A DNA stretch of 64,000 nt from Bedellia somnulentella (taxonomy: Eukaryota; Arthropoda; Insecta; Lepidoptera; Bedelliidae), in NCBI GenBank assembly GCA_963576735.1, contig OY755171.1, positions 124,001 to 188,000 on the forward strand, read 5' to 3'. Position 1 is the first letter of the stretch. Each line of letters opens with the position of its first letter. Position numbers and translations under genes: made by a program. Below are positions 12,001 to 27,000 of the stretch, one piece after another. The notes beneath the pieces are model-generated. The model was not told the origin of the DNA. It did no database searches and saw only the letters and a program-made list of their open reading frames with translations.

Positions 12001-15000
12001 TAAGTCCTTTGATTAAGGTGGAGATCTCGAGATTGTCTGTTTCAGCAAAAGCAAATGATTTGCATACGAGGCTAATCGGGACTTTCAGCTCAGGGCCTTG
12101 AAAAGAATTAGCTAGATTTGAGCCAATGTCAGTGAAATAATTATTAATTAAGTTTAAGGATCGCTGTGCATCATCGTTATTAGCTAGAAGTTCTGTCGCT
12201 GAGGATTTAGCCCTATTTAGGTTAGCGACCTCTTTAACAGCTTCCCAAATATGTTTGTTATTGTTGCCGGCTTTTTGTAAGAGATCTGTAAAATACGCCT
12301 TTTTAACATTTTTTAAAATTTTGGTGCTAAATGATCGGTATCTCGTGTAAGTAACTTTTAAGGTTTCATTTAACGGACTTTTTTTACATTTTATATATAA
12401 CCGGTCTCTGTTTCTAATAACTCGAAGAAGTCCTTGAGTAATCCACGGTTTCATTGGTCTTTTGCGACGGGGAAACACGTAAAAACCAACAAAAACTTGT
12501 GTAATGTTTATTGTGTAAATACTTTTGTAAAAAAATAACTTTGACAACCTAGCTTCAGGATCCGAGCCCAGAGAGTTATTAGTTTGATTTATATTTGTTA
12601 ATAAACAAATACAGGCATATTATGTACACAGTTAACTCCTCATTATTGACTTAAACTATGTCCATCATTACAATTAATCTGCAACTGCTTAATGAGTCGT
12701 ATATCTTGTTCAATAAATGTTTTATTTTCTTTTGATCCTTGTTCCTGTATTTAAATACAGCATACGAGTAACATAAATGTAGCGATTCAGATTATTTTTT
12801 TATGTTTGTTTTAGGTGATTTTCTCTTTACCAAATGCGATTAATTGTCGGGTAAGTAACTGACTTTTGCTTCCGTCACTATTTCCCAATCGTATATGGTT
12901 TGCTTGAAAAAAATATGCTAGCGAAAGTTATAGAATTAATAATGTATATGTCGAGTCGAGTCATTCGTATAATTTTGTGATGCATTATGAGACCCATCAC
13001 CAATAAGCTTTATTTTAAAAAAATTACACCACTCAAGTTCCAAATGTAATATGTATGTTATGTACTGAAGGGTATTATTTTTTATATTTTGATTCGGTTA
13101 AAAAAATCAATCTTTCTAGCATTCAAAATACATTGCCACTAATATTCTTGTCGTCTCTAGATATAGATACATAACATTGTGTCTCTGCTTGCTGCGGATA
13201 GACCGAGCTCTGGACCTTTTTATCTTTGTATACTTTTACTGTCATTATTTCATTTCATATGTTTAAGAAAGACTTTTGTTATTAATTTAATTAATTGATA
13301 GTCCAATGGGAAGAACAACCGCCCGTCAAAACAGACAGCCGTGAGTTCAAAGTCCGGGTCGGGCTGACACCAATTTGTATTCTCTAATGACAAATGTATG
13401 GTTAATTTATCATGGTTGTCAACGGTGAGAGAAAACGTCGTAAGGAAACCCACATGGCTAAGTTGTACTTAGTTACGTGACAGTGTATTCTTACCAAACG
13501 GCGATAGGCCTGCCCCCTATCACGTGAGTACACTGTCCAAGCAAAACGTGGGTACTCTGAACACCAGGTACGATGTCAGAAGTATTAGTAATTCAGCCAA
13601 CCCCTTCAAGGATGTACGGCTTAAACGCTTGAGTCTTGATTCATATTTTTTAAACATACATAACCTCTTGTCTAACGTATGTACATATGTGAGCATGTAT
13701 TGTCTTTGTCATTTTCGAATGTCAGATATAACATAAACATAAACGTTCACGCCGAATATCCCCGAAGGTTGGCAGAGGTACTAATACTTCTGAACATCAC
13801 GTGACTTTGTCACCTGGTGTTCGGAGTACCCACGTTTTGCATGGACAGTGTACTCACGTGATAGGGGGCAGGCCTATCGCCGTTTTGTACGAATACACTG
13901 TCACATGGCTAAGTACAACTTAGTCATGTGGGTTTCCTCATGATATTTTCCCTCACCGTTAACAAACATGATAAATTAACCACACATATGTCTTTAGAAA
14001 AGACAAATTGGTGTAGGCTCGACCCGGGATTCGAACACTAGTCGCTTGCACGTTAACCGGTGTTCTACCCATTGAGCTATCACGTCGTCAGATATAAATA
14101 AATGGAAAATGGCAATAGCATTCAAATATACACATACATACACATATTCACGGCCTTAAAAGGTTAGCCAGAGCTAGGGATTTAAAAATTCCTCAGCAAC
14201 TTTTGGAAGCTGCGTGGGGAAAGATGGTGAAATAACGGTTGTTAATGATGGGTCTCCAACCGCATCGCCCAAAAATCTCTTTAAAGCACAAGAATATTAT
14301 ATACATACATATACTCACGCCATTATTTCGCATTGAGGTAGGCAGTGACTATTGATCGCCACTTTGTACGATGCTGGCAAACCTCTCTAGCTTTGTTTAC
14401 ATCAATAAATCTTTTCATACAATATGCTCTTTTGTTCTTCATACTTGGGATGCCTGCCTTTTTGCGTACACCCTCTATTTGGTCTAAGTGTATCCTCTAT
14501 CTACCTTATATGGGTGAAACTCAATTGTATGATATTAATCAAATAAATGAAGCCCTGTTTGCCGCCTTTCCTATTTGAGTTGGTTACACACTTCGATCAT
14601 ATATACCAAAGATACACAAACAAAGCACGAAAAGCGGCCCGACCGAACAGTGCTTTTTTATATGGTAAGCACTGTTTCACTGACAGTCGCGCGCGTGCTA
14701 GATCTTGCAATAAATAATAGGTCTTAAGAAACTGTGGAAAGGTCGCTAATTGTAAAAAAAGAAATATTTAATTGTCAAACAGTCTTGTCATTCTCGCGGT
14801 CCACCTTTGTGAATTGATTTTTTATGGAATGCGGCATCTTTGGTTTATATGATCGAAGGTTACACAACAAACTTGAATGTTTGACATAAATCTTGACAGA
14901 AATTTATTACTTTCAATCTAGACAAAACTGGATATCAACGTTTAAAAATCTAAAAAAAATTTTTTTATTGTATGTAGTATACCCAAACCTATGACAATCA

Positions 15001-18000
15001 AATTATTTGAGGTATAATTTAAAATATACTAATAAATTTACATTTTCACGTTTTAGAATTGTGTAAGTTACCAATATTTTAAGATTATGTTTGGAATTAA
15101 AATTACTTTATGCACATCATAAATACAACATTTTTAAATTAAAAGGCTCAAATAAGTAGATACATTTGCTAGGAGATTTCACTTGAGATTAGTTTTTTAC
15201 TAACTTTTCCAATTATCATCTCTCAAAGGAGGCTGAGGAGTTTTTTCTTTTTTGAGAATTCTGATGTTTTGGTTACCCCTTTTTAATTTATAGCCGTGAG
15301 TATATGTTTGGTGTGGAAATTCTTTTATTTAATGAAACTAATATATTTTGGTATTAGTATCCTTTGGTATTTTCATGTACATATCTTCTTGTAAACTTAA
15401 GTTTTCGGTGTACCAACTTCTTATATTATTTTAACGATTTTAGAGATATAAAAAAAAAATGATTATATTTTTTAGATTATGGAGGTAAGTTTAAATATTT
15501 CAAAATATTTTGGATAAGTTTTTTAAAGGATTATAATATTATTAGGTTAATAATTGTTTTTGAAGATATTTAATTTTATATGATAACTAACAAAATTTTA
15601 AAATTTTCAGACATTTGTAAGTGTTATTTTTCTTCTTATCTCTTTATCTCAAGATGTAAATGCACGCCGCCAGATGGATTAATTTGTGTTGTGGACACAT
15701 CATCAACAATAATCCTGATTTCCACCACTTATTCAAAGTAGCTGAGGAATTTCAATCATAGTATATATAGTACTACACGAGTATACTATAAGCTATTGCT
15801 GTCACACACACTCACGGTTATAAATCCAGTAAAAGATAGCAAAGGCTTTCCATTAAACTTTAGCAGTTGTAACAGGAAAAGATGAAATTACATACACATA
15901 TATACATACATATATTCACGGCTATAAATCCCTAAAAGGGGTAGCCAGAGCTAAGGAATTAGAAATTCCTCAACCACTTTTGGAAAGTTATGTGGGGAAA
16001 GGATTTTTAAATAAAGGTTATTGGTGATAGGTCTCCAACCGCATCGCCCAAAAATACCGTTAGTCGCCTCTTACGTACACCCACCGGAAGAATAAATAGG
16101 GAAGAAAAGATGAAAATGTACGCAACATACAGGATATTGCTTTTTTACACTTGTAACCATAAAATACTTCACGTCAATGTTATTAAAATTTGAGAGTATT
16201 TTACGGAAAAACATGTCAAATAGATAAACATATTCTAGAAAGAAGTTTTGTTTATTATTTTTATAAATACATTATCATGCTTAGAGTTTATTATTCGAGT
16301 TAGTACATAGCTCAGTTAGAAGAGCGACGGAGCGTATACCCGGATGTCGCGGGTTCGAGTCCCGCTGGTAACGCAAATTTTTATTTGCTTAATTGATTAG
16401 TAATAGTCCCCACGTGATGTTTTCATGTAAAACAAAGCCTAATTATTGCTTCTATCTAATTACTTTAAGTCTCATACGCCCGATTTCTGAATTGAGTATT
16501 CCAGCTGAGGACAACTTAAGTATCGTTCTGTCGCATTGAAATCTTAACAACTGAATGAGACAAAACGATACTTAAGTCGTTCTCAGCTTGAATATTCAAT
16601 TCAGAAATTGGGCGTTAGACAAACATATTATTATATCAACTCAAGCTCAATAATAATTATATAAACATCGACATCTCACTCACAAACATACTTTGACAAA
16701 TATTATGAAATGCTACTAGCATTGCATTCATAGCTAACTAAGTTCATATAAATGTTTACAGGTCGCAAAAGTAAGTATTTAATTCTCATATAAACATCTC
16801 TTATGTACATTTCGCTTCGTCTGCACCCTTCATATGTATGTCAAATTTAATAATTTATATGTATATGTACCTAAAACCAGATAAAGTAACAAAAAGGTAT
16901 TCATAGGTTTGCTAATCAAAAAAGAAGATCAAAGGCATGATGAGTTTTGTAATTGTGAATTTAAGAGTTCGGGCTTATTTCCAAAATTTTCCAAACATTG
17001 CTTTTTTGTGATGGATGTCGTTTAGTTGTATGTAATAACTCGGCAACTTTCCCGACCCGTTTTTCGATCAGATAAAACTTCAAACAGGCTTTAGTGATGG
17101 TTTAGTGTAACAGTTTCATGTCATAAAGTTTTTAATTTATCGTTTCAGATAAATCGTGTAAGTAAAAATTCTGTTAAATGTTTCTTTTTAATATGGATGA
17201 TGAAAAATTAAAGAAATATGTGACTACATTAACTGAAACTGCTATATATATTACTAGCTGACCCGACAGACTTCGTACTGTCAAATTTGCTTATGAAAAA
17301 GCTTAAGGCGTTTTTTAAATTAATTTAATAAAACCTCAAAAATTGTAGCCTATGTGTTATTCTGATGTATAAGCTATAGCCTATGTGTTATTCTGATGTA
17401 TAAGCTATATTGTGGTAAAGTTTCATTCAAATCCATTCAGTAGTTTTTACGTGAAAGAGTAACGAACATCCACACATCCACACATCCATACTTACAAACT
17501 TTCGCCTTTATAATAGTAGTAGGATTTAGACCAAAAATATACGTCGAATGATTTTGTTTTAAATTTATTTTTTATAAGTTTATTCATATTTTTTTTAAAT
17601 AATTGTTCTTGAAAGACAAAACGCCCGTGGCCTGAGCCGTGGCCATATGGTGTTCAGTTTTATGGAGAAGGAGGACCTGTTTAGTATAAACTCTTTCCGA
17701 GAGAATCAAAAGCAGCGAAAAAAAACATTAGTCCCAAACTATTTTACAAATAACTAGTTAGATTTTACAATGTCGACCTATATTTTAAAGTGTGATTGGT
17801 ACTGTTAAGACCGTCAGCGATCCCCAAATGATGATAGCCACATTTCACATCCACACAGAGCTAGAGCTATGTCTGTCGAAATCTACACTTCCACATTCAG
17901 GAGCCCGATGATGGTTGTGTTGGATGTTCTGGAGTGGCGGCCACGGCTATACCACTTAGAAGGGGCAACCAAAGCTTCAGAAAAACTTCTCAATTTTGAC

Positions 18001-21000
18001 AATTTTAGAAGTTGAGTGGGGAAAAGACAGGGAAATAAAGGTTGTTGGTCCAACCGTTTAAACCCATTTACACAAAACCCTTAGGCTCCTCTTACAAACA
18101 CGTCCACGACAAGAAATAGGAAATAATTATTTTAAGCAACTCCTAAAAGTGTATGAAAAATTACCATTTGTTAGGCTACTTTTTTAGATGAAGGTGGAGT
18201 TTTCAATCTGCAACTGACTTTTAAACTTATTCAATTTAAGACTCAAATGAAATTCAATAGTATTTCTTGTTAATTTTCAGAGTCACAATGTAAGTATATG
18301 TCATCTTTTACTTGGGGTCACCATTGAACTAATATATTTGTACTTCGACAGATTAATAATATATTGCTGTATTTTGAAAACATTAAAGTATATCCGTAGC
18401 ATAAACTAAACCGTTGTTTATAGCCAGCAGTGATTAACGATTTGCGCATGATATTGTGATGCATGTTACAGTGGAGGTCCCAAATTAATGATTTTATAAG
18501 CTACTTAGATTGATCAATAATGGCGAGCGTCAATCAGCAATCATTTAGTATATTTATCGTGCCTAGCATCGTGCTAGTTTGTTTTCTAAACAATATCTTT
18601 TCCGCCAATAGCTAGCTACCATCAATTATCAACATTTGTAGAAATGTACAATTTCTTAGAAAAATTTCGATAGTCTTTCAGACTTGGCCAACGGATATAT
18701 TTGATTATTTTATTAATATTTTTAATTATTATCGTTTTTGTTAGTTATTATTTTATTTAAGTTTCAATTGTCATGCCTAATAATTTAATTTAAATTTTGA
18801 TTTCACAGAATAACATTTTTTAATACCGACTTAAAATTAATGTTATAACTATTGCTATTTCTAACTTACTTTGTAAATTCTATTTTTATTAGAATTCACT
18901 AAAATTTAATGTATGTAATTATCGAAATTGTATTTCATATGCTGACCTGTAATTGGTTTTAGGACCAGCTGTATATACCTGTTTCTATGTATGTGATATT
19001 TCTGTTCTTGAACTGTTGGTTGGCTTTAAATAAATAAATAAACCAGCGTTTTGCCCGCGACTAAGTCCGCGTGGACTACATTTTTGCATCTGGTTTACAT
19101 ACCAAATACAAGAACACCATATATCTTCTGTTCTTTTAGATTCATATTCCCGCGGGCGTTGAAATCCATACATATCATATCCCTTTGAAGAGGTAGCCAA
19201 AGCTAGGGGATTAGAAATTCCTCAGCAACTTTTGGAAGTTGCGTGGGGAAAAGATGGTGAAATAAAGGTTGTTAATGGGGCTCCAACCGTGCCGCCCAAA
19301 AGTCCCATAAAAGACCCAATACCGTTAGTCACCTTTTATGTACACCCACCGGAAGAAATGGGGTAGTGCTATTCTAAGCTGACAGTACACAGCAATAGAT
19401 ATAAAGATCATTGAGGCTTTTTACTTGATTATTGGGCGATGCAGTTGGAGACCCATTTGACTACCTTCAAATAACTAACTAGGTTAAGACAAATATTATG
19501 TACTTTTGAAAACCTAATAAATTTTTATTATTATTTTTTATTTTCCCCATTCAATTTCCATAAATGGATAAAGAATTACTATCTCTGAAGCTGTGGCTAC
19601 CCTTTTTTGGGATTTATTGCCAGTTTCAAATTTCTAGATACAGAAATGTTAAAAATCTATATACTATTTTCAATCTCTTAGGGGGTTCTAAAAAACCTTT
19701 TTAACTAAATAAAAGTTATGAATAAATTCTCAGATCTACCAAATGAATACGCAAAATTCATACAATATAATTTCAATTATCTTTATTCATACATATTCGC
19801 GTAGCTGAATGTGAAAAAGAAGGAATAGTGCTTCCTATTATTCTAAGCTAACACAAAAGCGAAAAGAAAAACGCAAAAATATTGTGATCCCCGAGATCCG
19901 AACCTGGGTCTTCCGTACAATTAGTATTAACGAAACGGTAAACCGCTACGCCACGAAGGCGTTAGAACACAACAGACAATATTATCCTAGTAACAACATT
20001 ATTATGTTTCAAATTTTTGATAAGCTATATATCCAGTAGTCTTACTATTGACAAACAATTAAATGGATATTTATTTTGACGAAAATGGATGAAACCCTTA
20101 TTTTTTCCTATAAGACTATTAATCCAGCGACATGATAGTCCAGTGGGTAAGAACACCCGCCCGAAAAACAGAAGGGCGAGAGTTCCAATCCTGGGATGGG
20201 CCTACACCAATTTGTCTTTTATAAAGTCATATGTGTGGTTAATTTATCATGGTTGCTAACGGTGAGGGAAAACATCGTGAGGAAACCCATATGGCTGAGT
20301 TGTACTTAGTCATGTGACAGTGTATTCGTACAAATCGGCGATAGGCCTGCCCCCTATCCCGTGAGTACACTGTCTAAGCAAAACGTGGGTACCTTCTCTG
20401 GAAACTAGATGGCGCTTGCCATGTGAGTTCAGGAGTATTGGTACCTCTGCCAACCCCTTCGGGGATAAAACGGCGTGAACGTTTATGTATATTCGTTTAT
20501 GTTTAAGACTATTAATGAAGAGTCTGATATAGTCGTTTGATGAAAAAAATAATCGTGTGAAAATGGGGAGCAAATATATTTTTTTATGCTCCTGTGGGAA
20601 CCCTCGTGAAATCCGGGATAAATGATCCTATATGTTGGCCCAGCGTATAAGCTACAGTCACACCGAATTTGATCCAGATCTGTTTGATAGAACTAGCGTG
20701 ATGACCGGACATACAGACAGACAGACAGACATTTTTTTCAAAAAGCGCAAATTTGGCTTTAGTATCGAAAATTAAACATATTCAACCGGTTGTAATTTTT
20801 TTTCTACCATGTACAATTTTGACCTCGGTACAGTCTTATTATAGTAAAGATAGAAGATAGATAGATTACACTTAATTCTTCGTTTATTGTATTTAAATGA
20901 CATTATTTTTTTCAGTTATATGTAAGTTATTAAATAATTAGAAATATTTGTGTCTATCGGACTCACTATCTCACATATTTAGAAAATAAGGCAACTACGT

Positions 21001-24000
21001 AATCTCTTTAAATTATTGATGGGTAAAGCTGTACGGATTAACAATGATACTTTATTTTTTATCTATACATAATTAAATATGAATTATTCTACATGGAAAA
21101 ATCTATATATAAAACCATTCTTAGTATAAACCGGTTGTATTGGTTACATACTCACGGCCAGGTAACCAATACACAGTAACAGTTTTCACGGCAACCAGGG
21201 CTAAGGAATTAGAATTTCCTCAGCCACTTTTGGAAATTGAATGGAGAAAATATGGTAAAATAAAGGTGATGGATCTCCAATCGCACCGCCCAAAAATTCA
21301 CTTAATAGCCCCAATAGTCACCTCTCACGTACAACCACCTGAAGAAATGGGTCAGTGCTATTCTAAGCCTTTTGTAAGTAAGCCTGTTACACTACACAGC
21401 TTTTGTATTTGGTCAGTACGTTTATATTATGAAGCAGAAACATTATTACAAAAAAATATATGAAATATTATTGGGCCTTTAGATAATACTCGTGTGATTA
21501 AAAACGCGTTTTTTTTTATTTTTTATTTGATAGCCTATGCATATAAGAAAACTGTAACAATAATTACTTGAAATATATACTTTGAAGGAACTTAGCATTA
21601 ATATATTATCTTTTTCAGTGCTTTACTTTATTAAATAATATATAAGTAGTGATTTGGTTAGCATTCATTATGGTTTGTAATATTTTTTTATTGATGAAAT
21701 TTTAGAATCAGGTAAATAAAATAAGTACAAATTATTATTAATCCTCAATTTATTTTAGGAAAAGATATGGTCCTAGTATTCAACTTGTTTTTGTGAAAAA
21801 CGGAAAACAAACTATTCGTACTATTTTCCACGTCCCGTACTGAGAACATTTAATAAATTTCATAATGATCTATGTAAACTTACTTACTTATAAGCTCTGT
21901 GTAACTATTTTCTTTTACAAGTCCCATGGCCAAAGAAAGAAGGCTTTTAAATTATTACCTCTTCTGTAATTGTTGTATAAGGTCAGATAGAATATATCAA
22001 TTAGCATTACAGTACATAAAATAATTGGAATAAGGTAAATCGGTTCATAAGCTTATCACTTTACAGAGATGTGTAAGTTATTATTTAATTTGTATTATTC
22101 ACATACACACAACGTTCCCACATAAATTAGTTAGAAGACGACCACAGAGGACACACCTGGATCAAATAGAGAGTGTACTCAAGAAGGCAGGCGTCCGAAG
22201 TATGAAGAATAAAAGGGCATGTATGAGAAGCTTGATGGGTGTAAATGAAGCTAGAGGTTTGCCAGGATCGTACTAAGAAGCGATCGATAGTCTCTGCCTA
22301 CCCTAAAAAGAAAAGTGGCGTGAGTATATATATGTACAGCAATCGCATAATCGTCATATCCAAATAAGTAGCATCATCAATTACTCAACTACTTTTAACT
22401 GGTGCTTTTAATTGAGAGTTTGGTAAGTGACAGTAAGAACATTCCAAATGTTCTTCCAAATCGTATTCACATTGTCGTATCCTATGGCACCCCATTCAGT
22501 TTACTACTACTTATTTCATCTTGAACACAGACCTAGGGAAGTGAAGTGAAGTTAGATTAATCTGATCCACTAGTTCTATGGGTCAAACTTCCCATGTAAT
22601 TTTTTCCCTCCCAAGACGAATTATTACTAGTTTATATAATCACTACAATCATACAATATATTAAATATAAGAAAAATGAATAAAACTATGATAAAGATAA
22701 ATATTATAACTAATAATTAACTTGTACGCTTTTCTTGAATAAACTATTTGTATTTGTATTATATCATAGCATTGTATCACCTAATTACACTGTCCAAGCA
22801 AAACGAGGGTACTATGAACACCAGGTGACAATGTCACGTGACGTTCAGAACTATTAGTACCTCTGCCAAACCTTCCGGGGGTATACGGCGTGAACGTTTA
22901 ATTCTTTCATTCTTGAGTCTATAATTAATTTTGTTAACTACATTGCAGTACGATGTAAGTTAAAACCAAACTTCATATACGTAACTATGATAAAATATTT
23001 TTTGCATGCATCTCAAGGTCTTAAATTAATATTTAATAACATATATTTTTAGTGGATAGTGAGTAACGCATAATTTATATTTAAAATTTACTATACAGTT
23101 TTGAAACTTAACAAAAAAATTGTATTACACTTTTCTTTACTAATACTTTCTGCGCAAAGCATATATTTGGAGTAAATTTATAATGAAGAATATAATTAAA
23201 TATCAGAAAGATACATACTGCACACTTTTTTATCAAAAGGTAGGTATGGCTTAATACTAGAACACTTAGTGACATTTCGATGCCACAAATTCCGAGAAAC
23301 AGCGGCGACGGCGACGAGCGATTAGGAGGTGATATTTAAGATAAATTTGAATTATTTTGTAGTTCCAGCTTCGAATGTTACTACCCATTTCTACCAAGTG
23401 TTGTAAGAGGCAACTACCTGTATTCAACTTTTTAAGTGGTTTTTGGGCGATGCGGTTGGACACCCATCACCAACAATACTTTATTTCTACCATCTTATCC
23501 CCTACCAACTTCCAAATGTGGCTGAGGAGTTTCTGGCTCTGAAGCTCTGGCTACACCTTTTTGGGATATTTGGCCGTGAGTATATGTATGTAGGAATGTA
23601 TGCTGTGGTCTAACATGTTTAAGAGTTGGAATGTTCATAAGATGTGCCACATTTGTGTGAACATTACATCATTTGTTGCAAATGTATTAATGAATGAGAA
23701 CAATAAAGTGCGAGCCAAACTTATTACTTGCTGCATACCAACTGCGCAAAATTATTAAATGATTTTTTTCAATTCATTTTCAGGAAGGAAATGTAAGTTA
23801 TCTTTTTTCAATAGATATATATATATACGGACATATACGGACATATTATACACAGATCAAGTTAGCCCCAAACTAAGTAAGACTTGTATTATGGGATACT
23901 AACTCAACGATATATTTAATATTATACAATACACATATAAATAACATCCAAGACTAAGAAACAACATTTACGCTCGTCACATAAATGATGCCCTCAGCGG

Positions 24001-27000
24001 GGATCGAACCCGCAACCTCCGGACCGAGAAGCTAGTCACCTATCCACTCAGCCACGGCTGTCGTCAAGCGTCAAGTCAATATAAGCAACTAGATTAAGGT
24101 AACCTGAAAGTTGTAATAATACTCGTAATGGGTGTTAATAAAGCGAGCGTCAAAGAACATACAAAGTTAGAAATAATAGCTTACACTAGTAAAAATGTTT
24201 GTGAAGGTTCTATGTGCATAGTGTATGAGTAACCACGTATTCTTTATTTGACCAACCAAGATATGTCAGTGGTTAGAAGTGCGCTTATCACGCAGACAGG
24301 CGTCGGTTCGATCCCCGAGTCGGGCCCACATCAAAGTTCATTTTCTTAAGTCATATGTGTAATTAATTTATCTTGGTGGTTGACAGTGAAAGAAAACATC
24401 GTGAGTAAATGACTAAATTGTTCTATATCATGTGACAGTGTAATCGCACAAAACGGCGATAGGCATGCGCTCTATCACGTGATTACACAGCCCAAGCCAA
24501 ACGCGGGTACTCTGAAAACCAGGTGACAATGTCAGGTGATTTTCAGAAGTATTGGTACCTCTGCCATAAACGTTTAAATCGGAGTTTTATTCATAAAACT
24601 CAAAAATCCTCAAGTAAATATTATTTAATTATCATTATTTATTAGCAATTTTTGGTCTTAACAGTATAAAAATACATGTTTTACTAACAGTCAGTCGTAC
24701 AACCGACATTTCATGTAACGCTGTTTATGTATGGGCAATACAAGTGATTGATCATTATATTTAACTGTGTGTTTTGTTCCAGAGTACAGTAAGTATCTGC
24801 TATTAACTTATGTTTAAATGTATTGTTTCTTCTGGAATGCAAGGGAACACTATAGGGATAAGCAAAATAATTTCCAAAGCTTTTAAATCTTTTTGTTCAT
24901 GAAAACCTCATGTGGGGATTATTACGAATAAATAAAGAAAAAGAAAAATTTCGACACAGGCGTGAATAGAACCCGCGACCTCGGGTATACGCCCCGGACG
25001 CTCTGCCAATTGAGCCACCGTGTCAATGGCTGCCAGCGCGAAATTCTTCTATCCTTTATTTCTATTACACGTTTAAGTATATCAATCAACTTCCAAAAGT
25101 GGCTGAGGAATTTCTCATTCCAAAGCTTTGGCTACCCCGATAAGGGATTTATAGCCGTGAGTATATGTATGCATGTATGTACGTTTAAGTAGTATTTGCG
25201 TTTCCTACCTCCGAATTTTTACTAATTCGGAAGGCCACTTGTCTATCATTTCAGATAGAATGCAAATGTTGAAATAGCCTTACTATCACATAATTTAAAT
25301 CTTTCTGTTCATGAAAACCTTATGTGGGGATTATTACTTATAAATAAAGAATAAATAAAGGAAAGCAAAATTTCGACACAGGCGGGAATAGAACCCGCGA
25401 CGTCGGGTATACGCCCCCGTCGCTCTGCCAATTGAGCTACCGTGTCGTTGAATATCGCGCTGGCAGCCATTGACACGGTAGCTCAATTAGCAGAGCGACG
25501 GGGGCGTATACCCGAGGTCGCGGGTTCGATTCCCGCCTGTGTCGAATTTATTTTTTCTTTATTTATTAACTTAAGTATCGTTCTGTCGCATTGAAATCTT
25601 AACAACAGAATGAGACAAAACGATACTTAAGTCATTCTCAGCTTGAACACTCAATTCAGAAATCGGGTTTAAGGCTTCCAACCTAAAATTAGCTGCCACT
25701 CATAAACGTAGGAAAATTTTACACAATACATTAGTCTATTATTATTAAATCTACTCATTTTATTGGCTTACGCCCGATTTCTAAATTGAATACTCCAGCA
25801 GAGAACAACTTAAGTATCGTTCTGTCGCATTAAAATCTTAACGACCGAATGAGACAAAACGATACTTAAGTCGTTCATAGCTTGAATACTCAATTCAGAA
25901 ACCGGGCGTTAGTGGGTAGAACACCGCTTATAATGCATACGATGAGGTTCAAATCCTGGGTCGAGCTTACATATTTTTTTCTTTTCTATAGACATAAGTG
26001 TGGTTCATTTATCATAGTTGTTAACGGTGAAGGAAATAAGAATTGTAAAGAAACCCACATACCTGACTTGTACTGAATTCTGTAATAGGGTATTCGTATC
26101 AAACGGCGATAGGCCTGCCCCCTATCACGTGAGTACACTTTTCAACCAAAACGTGGTACTCTGAACACCAGGTGATAATGCCACATGATTTTCAGAAGTA
26201 ATTATACCTGTGCCAACCCCTTCGGGGGTATACCGCGTGAAAGTTTGAGTTTATCAACTCAGACTAAGTCGCGGGCTATTACTAAAATATAGCTTGTGAA
26301 GATTTAGCTGCATATATTTTTATAATTGTTGCTAATTATTTATGAAAATATTAATGTTATTTTTCAATTATTTTACTACACTTATATTACACTTTTCAGG
26401 TTGACGTAAGTTGAAATCCTTTTTTTTATTGACTGTTTAGACTAAAATTAATCAAAGACATATTATGTTCAATTTACTGTAGAAGAATATTTGGAATTAC
26501 TTACGATAACTTTCCTTTTCCAGGGTTATGTGAGTATGATCAGTTCTATAGTGTGTGCTGTGTGATCAGCGATCACTAGATTGATGTATTGCATATAAAT
26601 AACGTAGAAAATATAGCTGTGTAGTGTCGGCTTAGAATAGCACTACCCCATTTCTTCCGGTGGGTGTACGTAAGAGATGACTAACGGTATTGGGGTTTTA
26701 TTGACTTTTTGGGCGATGCGGTTGGAGACCTATCACCAACAATCTTTCATCATCTTTTCCCCACGCAACTTCCAAAAGTGGCTGAAAAATTTCTAATTCC
26801 TTAGCTCTGGCTACCCCTTTAAGGGATTTATAGCCATGATTATATGTATGTATATAAAATACTTCTGAACTATAAGGATCGGAGAGGCTTACTTAAATAT
26901 TAATTATTTATATTTAACAAAGAATAGTCACCAACTAGTTGTAACTTCTTAACACTTAAGAGTACTGTTCGTGTATTGGATTCAACCTTTTTTTTAAATT

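Larger units (their letters stand above)
18290..20915. other. 2.6-kb intron with SINE pieces
   Basis: Holds family B pieces (antisense 19180-19391, sense fragment 19430-19625), a tRNA-like SINE and a family A copy (listed separately). The part 18300-19000 shows nothing recognisable. Confidence 0.5.

Noticed and set aside
21140..21463. 107-codon open frame
   Set aside because: Lies wholly within an antisense SINE family B copy.
22417..22422. Possible micro-exon AGT TTG before GTAAGT
   Set aside because: Acceptor would be GAG with no pyrimidine tract, and the two-unit alignment leaves no room for an exon between RC and YD.
24097..24102. Possible micro-exon ATT AAG
   Set aside because: No polypyrimidine tract, donor gtaacc poor, no counterpart in the second unit.
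25473..25545. tRNA gene
   Set aside because: Cloverleaf is close, but T33 is absent in the anticodon loop and several dispersed copies with the same flanking body exist, so it is a SINE head.
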